Of a stretch of 53,338 nucleotides of DNA, positions 50,970 through 53,338 are shown one piece after another. The notes below the pieces were generated by a model. That model did no database searches and had not been told where the DNA came from. It saw nothing but the letters and a program-made list of their open reading frames with translations. The position numbers were made by a program, and so were the translations under genes. The stretch's first letter is position 1. Every line of letters begins with the position of its first letter. The stretch is from Brooklawnia sp937867175 (GTDB lineage: Bacteria; Actinomycetota; Actinomycetes; Propionibacteriales; Propionibacteriaceae): contig DAISIR010000017.1 in assembly GCA_036821905.1 (NCBI GenBank), positions 1-53,338 of the forward strand, written 5' to 3'.

Positions 50970-53108
50970 ATGGGTCATGAACACCACGAGCACGATGTCC
51001 AGCGTGGGGAGCCTGGCGAGGAAGTCCATCAGCACGTCGGCGATGGCGGCCACACCGGGCACGAAGGCCATGAGGGCCACACCGGGCACCAAGGCCACGC
51101 CTCCCATGGGGGCCATGACCACTCCGGCCACGTTGCGCAGTACCGCCGACTCTTCTGGGTCATGTTGGTGCTCGCGCTCCCGGTGGTCGGGTTCAACGAC
51201 ATGTTCGCCGACCTGCTCGGCTACCGGTTGCCGGACGCAGCTTGGGTGGCTTGGGTGTCGCCGCTGCTGGGCAGCGTCATCTACCTCTGGGGTGGCCGTC
51301 CATTTCTGGCCGGCGCCCGTGACGAGCTCAAGCAGCGCAAGCCCGGCATGATGCTGCTGATCGCGCTGGCGATCACGGTCGCGTTCGGCGCGTCCCTGGG
51401 CGCCAGCCTCGGTCTGCTCTCGCACGTGCTGAACTTCTGGTGGGAGCTGGCGCTGCTGGTCGTGATCATGTTGCTCGGGCACTGGATCGAGATGCGTTCG
51501 CTGGCCCAAACCACCTCGGCGCTCGACTCCTTGGCCGCACTGCTGCCTGACGAGGCTGAACGCGTCGAAGGCGAGCAGATCGTGAAGGTTGCCCCCGCTG
51601 ACCTGCAGATCGGCGACGTGGTCATCGTCCGGCCCGGCGCGGCGATCCCGGCGGACGGCCGGATCACCGCCGGTTCGGCCAGCATCGACGAGTCGATGGT
51701 GACCGGCGAATCCCGTGCGGTCCGCCGCGAAGAGGGTGACCACGTGGTCGCCGGTACGGTCGCGACCGACTCCGGCCTGCGCGTCGAGGTCACCGCGATC
51801 GGCGACGAGACCACCCTGGCCGGCATCCAGCGTTTGGTGGCGGACGCGCAGGCGTCCTCGTCCCGGGCCCAACGCCTGGCAGACCGGGCCGCCGGCTGGC
51901 TGTTCTGGCTCGCCCTCGGCGCCGCCGCGATCACCGCGACCGTCTGGACGCTGATCGGCAGCCCCGACCAAGCCGTCGTCCGCGCCATCACCGTGCTGGT
52001 CATCGCCTGTCCGCACGCGCTGGGCCTGGCGATTCCGTTGGTCGTCTCGATCGCGACCGAGCGGGCGGCCAAGGGCGGCGTCCTGATCAAGGACCGGCTG
52101 GCGCTGGAGTCGATGCGCACCGTCGACACCGTGCTTTTCGACAAGACGGGCACCCTCACCAGGGGCGAGCCGGCGGTCACCGGCCTGCAGACCAGCGGCG
52201 GGCGAAGTGAGGACGATGTGCTCGCGCTGGCCGCGGCCGCCGAGTCGTTCTCCGAGCATCCGTTGGCGAAGGCCATCCTCGCCGCCGCCCAGTCCCGGCA
52301 GCTGCCGGTGCCGATGGTGACCGACTTCTCGTCCGCGCCCGCGGTCGGGGTGAAGGCCACCGTCGACGGCAGCGTCGTCGAGGTCGGTGGGCCGTACCTG
52401 CTCGCCCAGCACGGCCTGATGCCCCTGCCGCACCTCGCCGAGTGGGACGCCGAGGGCGCCACGGTGCTGCACGTGCTGGTGGACCGACAAGTGGCTGGTG
52501 CGCTCAAGGTGGCCGACGAGATCCGGCCGGAGTCCCGCGAGACGGTGGCTGCGCTGCAGGCGGTCGGCATCCAGGTCGTGATGATCACCGGGGACGCGCC
52601 GTCGGTGGCCGACACGGTCGCCGCCGAACTGGGCATCGACCGGGTCTTCGCCGGCGTGCGCCCCGAAGACAAAGCGGCCAAGGTCGCCGAACTTCAAAGT
52701 GAGGGACGCAAAGTGGCGATGGTCGGTGACGGCGTCAACGACGCCCCGGCGCTCGCCCAGGCCGACGTCGGCATCGCGATCGGCGCCGGCACCGACGTGG
52801 CGATCGCTTCGGCGGGGGTGATCCTGGCCTCGTCCGATCCGCGGTCGGTGCTGTCGGTGATCCAGCTGTCGGCGGCGAGCTACCGCAAGATGCAGCAGAA
52901 CCTGTGGTGGGCGGCCGGCTACAACCTGCTGGCGATTCCCCTGGCCGCCGGCGTGTTGGCGCCGATCGGGTTCGTGCTGCCGATGGGCGTCGGGGCCATC
53001 TTGATGTCGGCGTCCACCGTGGTCGTCGCCTTGAACGCGCAGCTGTTGCGCCGCCTCGACCTTTCACCCCAGGCCAGCACTCGGGCCGTGTGGGCACGGG
53101 CGGCCTGA
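50970..53108 (+). CDS. copB: Copper-translocating P1B-type ATPase (CopB-like)
   Basis: A 712-aa metal-exporting P-type ATPase. Residues 1-60 hold about 15 His in HxGH-type repeats (GHTGHEGHEGHTGH), a metal-binding N-terminus of the CopB class instead of CxxC domains. The membrane metal motif is CPH, the phosphorylation site DKTGTLT, with TGES, HP (SEHPLA) and the GDGxND hinge all intact. The CPH motif is typical of Cu(I)/Cu(II)/Ag exporters. A CsoR-type operator precedes it. It is monocistronic. Confidence 0.95.
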   Translation: MGHEHHEHDVQRGEPGEEVHQHVGDGGHTGHEGHEGHTGHQGHASHGGHDHSGHVAQYRRLFWVMLVLALPVVGFNDMFADLLGYRLPDAAWVAWVSPLLGSVIYLWGGRPFLAGARDELKQRKPGMMLLIALAITVAFGASLGASLGLLSHVLNFWWELALLVVIMLLGHWIEMRSLAQTTSALDSLAALLPDEAERVEGEQIVKVAPADLQIGDVVIVRPGAAIPADGRITAGSASIDESMVTGESRAVRREEGDHVVAGTVATDSGLRVEVTAIGDETTLAGIQRLVADAQASSSRAQRLADRAAGWLFWLALGAAAITATVWTLIGSPDQAVVRAITVLVIACPHALGLAIPLVVSIATERAAKGGVLIKDRLALESMRTVDTVLFDKTGTLTRGEPAVTGLQTSGGRSEDDVLALAAAAESFSEHPLAKAILAAAQSRQLPVPMVTDFSSAPAVGVKATVDGSVVEVGGPYLLAQHGLMPLPHLAEWDAEGATVLHVLVDRQVAGALKVADEIRPESRETVAALQAVGIQVVMITGDAPSVADTVAAELGIDRVFAGVRPEDKAAKVAELQSEGRKVAMVGDGVNDAPALAQADVGIAIGAGTDVAIASAGVILASSDPRSVLSVIQLSAASYRKMQQNLWWAAGYNLLAIPLAAGVLAPIGFVLPMGVGAILMSASTVVVALNAQLLRRLDLSPQASTRAVWARAA

Positions 53109-53207
53109 CCCTTGCCCGGGGGATTCGGCGATGGTGAGAACGCTGTCGGCTGATTCCCTCGAACCGTCGCCGGAGCCGGTCCGCGGGTCTTCTTGGGACG
53201 GGCCGGG
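53109..53207. other. Short intergenic, nothing recognised
   Basis: About 100 bp between the convergent copB and hydrolase genes. I see no clear terminator. Confidence 0.4.
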
Positions 53208-53338
53208 CTACGGCTTGGACGCGGCCGCGGCGACCGCGGCCAGCACCTCTGCGTCGCCGAGCACCCGGAAGTGGCCCATCGCAGCAACCGGGACGTTGGT
53301 GGCTCCTTCGAGGTGGGAGCCACCGGGAATGTGGGGGT
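53208..53338 (-). CDS. Probable alpha/beta hydrolase, 3' end only
   Basis: The final 43 codons of a minus-strand gene, ending at 53208 and running off the right edge. The end GATNVPVAAMGHFRVLGD, followed by an Ala-rich helix, resembles the catalytic-His segment of lipase/esterase family proteins. Only the C-terminus is visible, so the class is tentative. Confidence 0.5.
   Translation of the reverse strand, partial: PHIPGGSHLEGATNVPVAAMGHFRVLGDAEVLAAVAAAASKP

Overview
The window is 53.3 kb of high-GC DNA from an actinobacterium, most probably a member of the Propionibacteriales/Propionibacteriaceae; that assignment is inferred from gene content, not from a search. Supporting signs are the crgA - pknB - pbpA - rodA - pstP - fhaB - fhaA block with DUF881 and trpG/pabA beside it, the tRNA adenosine deaminase-associated protein upstream of tadA, Scy/DivIVA-like coiled-coil proteins, sigma-R-type promoters before trxA, leaderless starts, and a menaquinone-type MenB.

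Layout. 0-7.3 kb: shikimate dehydrogenase and menB (divergent), a translationally coupled pair of long DivIVA/Scy-like coiled-coil proteins, upp, and the tadA pair. 7.35 kb: tRNA-Ser(CGA) with its terminator. 7.5-16.8 kb: a FUSC-family membrane protein, a LytR_C protein with a VapB-like partner, a HerA-like (DUF853) ATPase, NADP-type glutamate dehydrogenase, a membrane Ser/Thr kinase with a Thr/Pro-rich tail, and a flavin-reductase-like protein. 16.8-18.6 kb: an orphan TorD-family chaperone followed by a non-coding island of at least four repeat types that contains a 100-N scaffold gap. 18.6-22.9 kb: a TetR-controlled heterodimeric ABC exporter. 23.0-25.4 kb: a possible 32-aa small protein, two DUF2500-like paralogues and lysS. 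25.5-32.1 kb: a six-gene Mrp Na+/H+ antiporter operon with an A-B fusion and ATGA junctions. 32.1-41.5 kb: the cell-wall growth and phosphosignalling block. 41.6-44.0 kb: trxA behind two sigma-R-like promoters, a candidate structured RNA, and an aspartate-alanine-exchanger-type transporter. 44.1-50.8 kb: a sugar-acid catabolic locus (IclR regulator, TIM-barrel isomerase/epimerase, large FAD oxidoreductase and SDR on one strand; KDPG aldolase and KDG kinase divergently). 50.9-53.3 kb: a CopB-type copper P-ATPase behind a CsoR-like operator, and the 3' end of a probable alpha/beta hydrolase.

How it fits together. PknB (four PASTA repeats), PstP, FhaA and FhaB, PbpA, RodA and CrgA form the polar-growth module; the coiled-coil pair at 2.9-5.4 kb is probably part of the same polar apparatus. 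The 44-51 kb locus ends in the KDG kinase/KDPG aldolase lower pathway, fed by an upper pathway whose substrate is not evident. The parts most worth checking are the candidate small RNA at 42.27-42.36 kb, the duplicated sigma-R promoters, the flavoprotein sugar-acid locus and the repeat island. No CRISPR array, transposase gene or prophage was seen.
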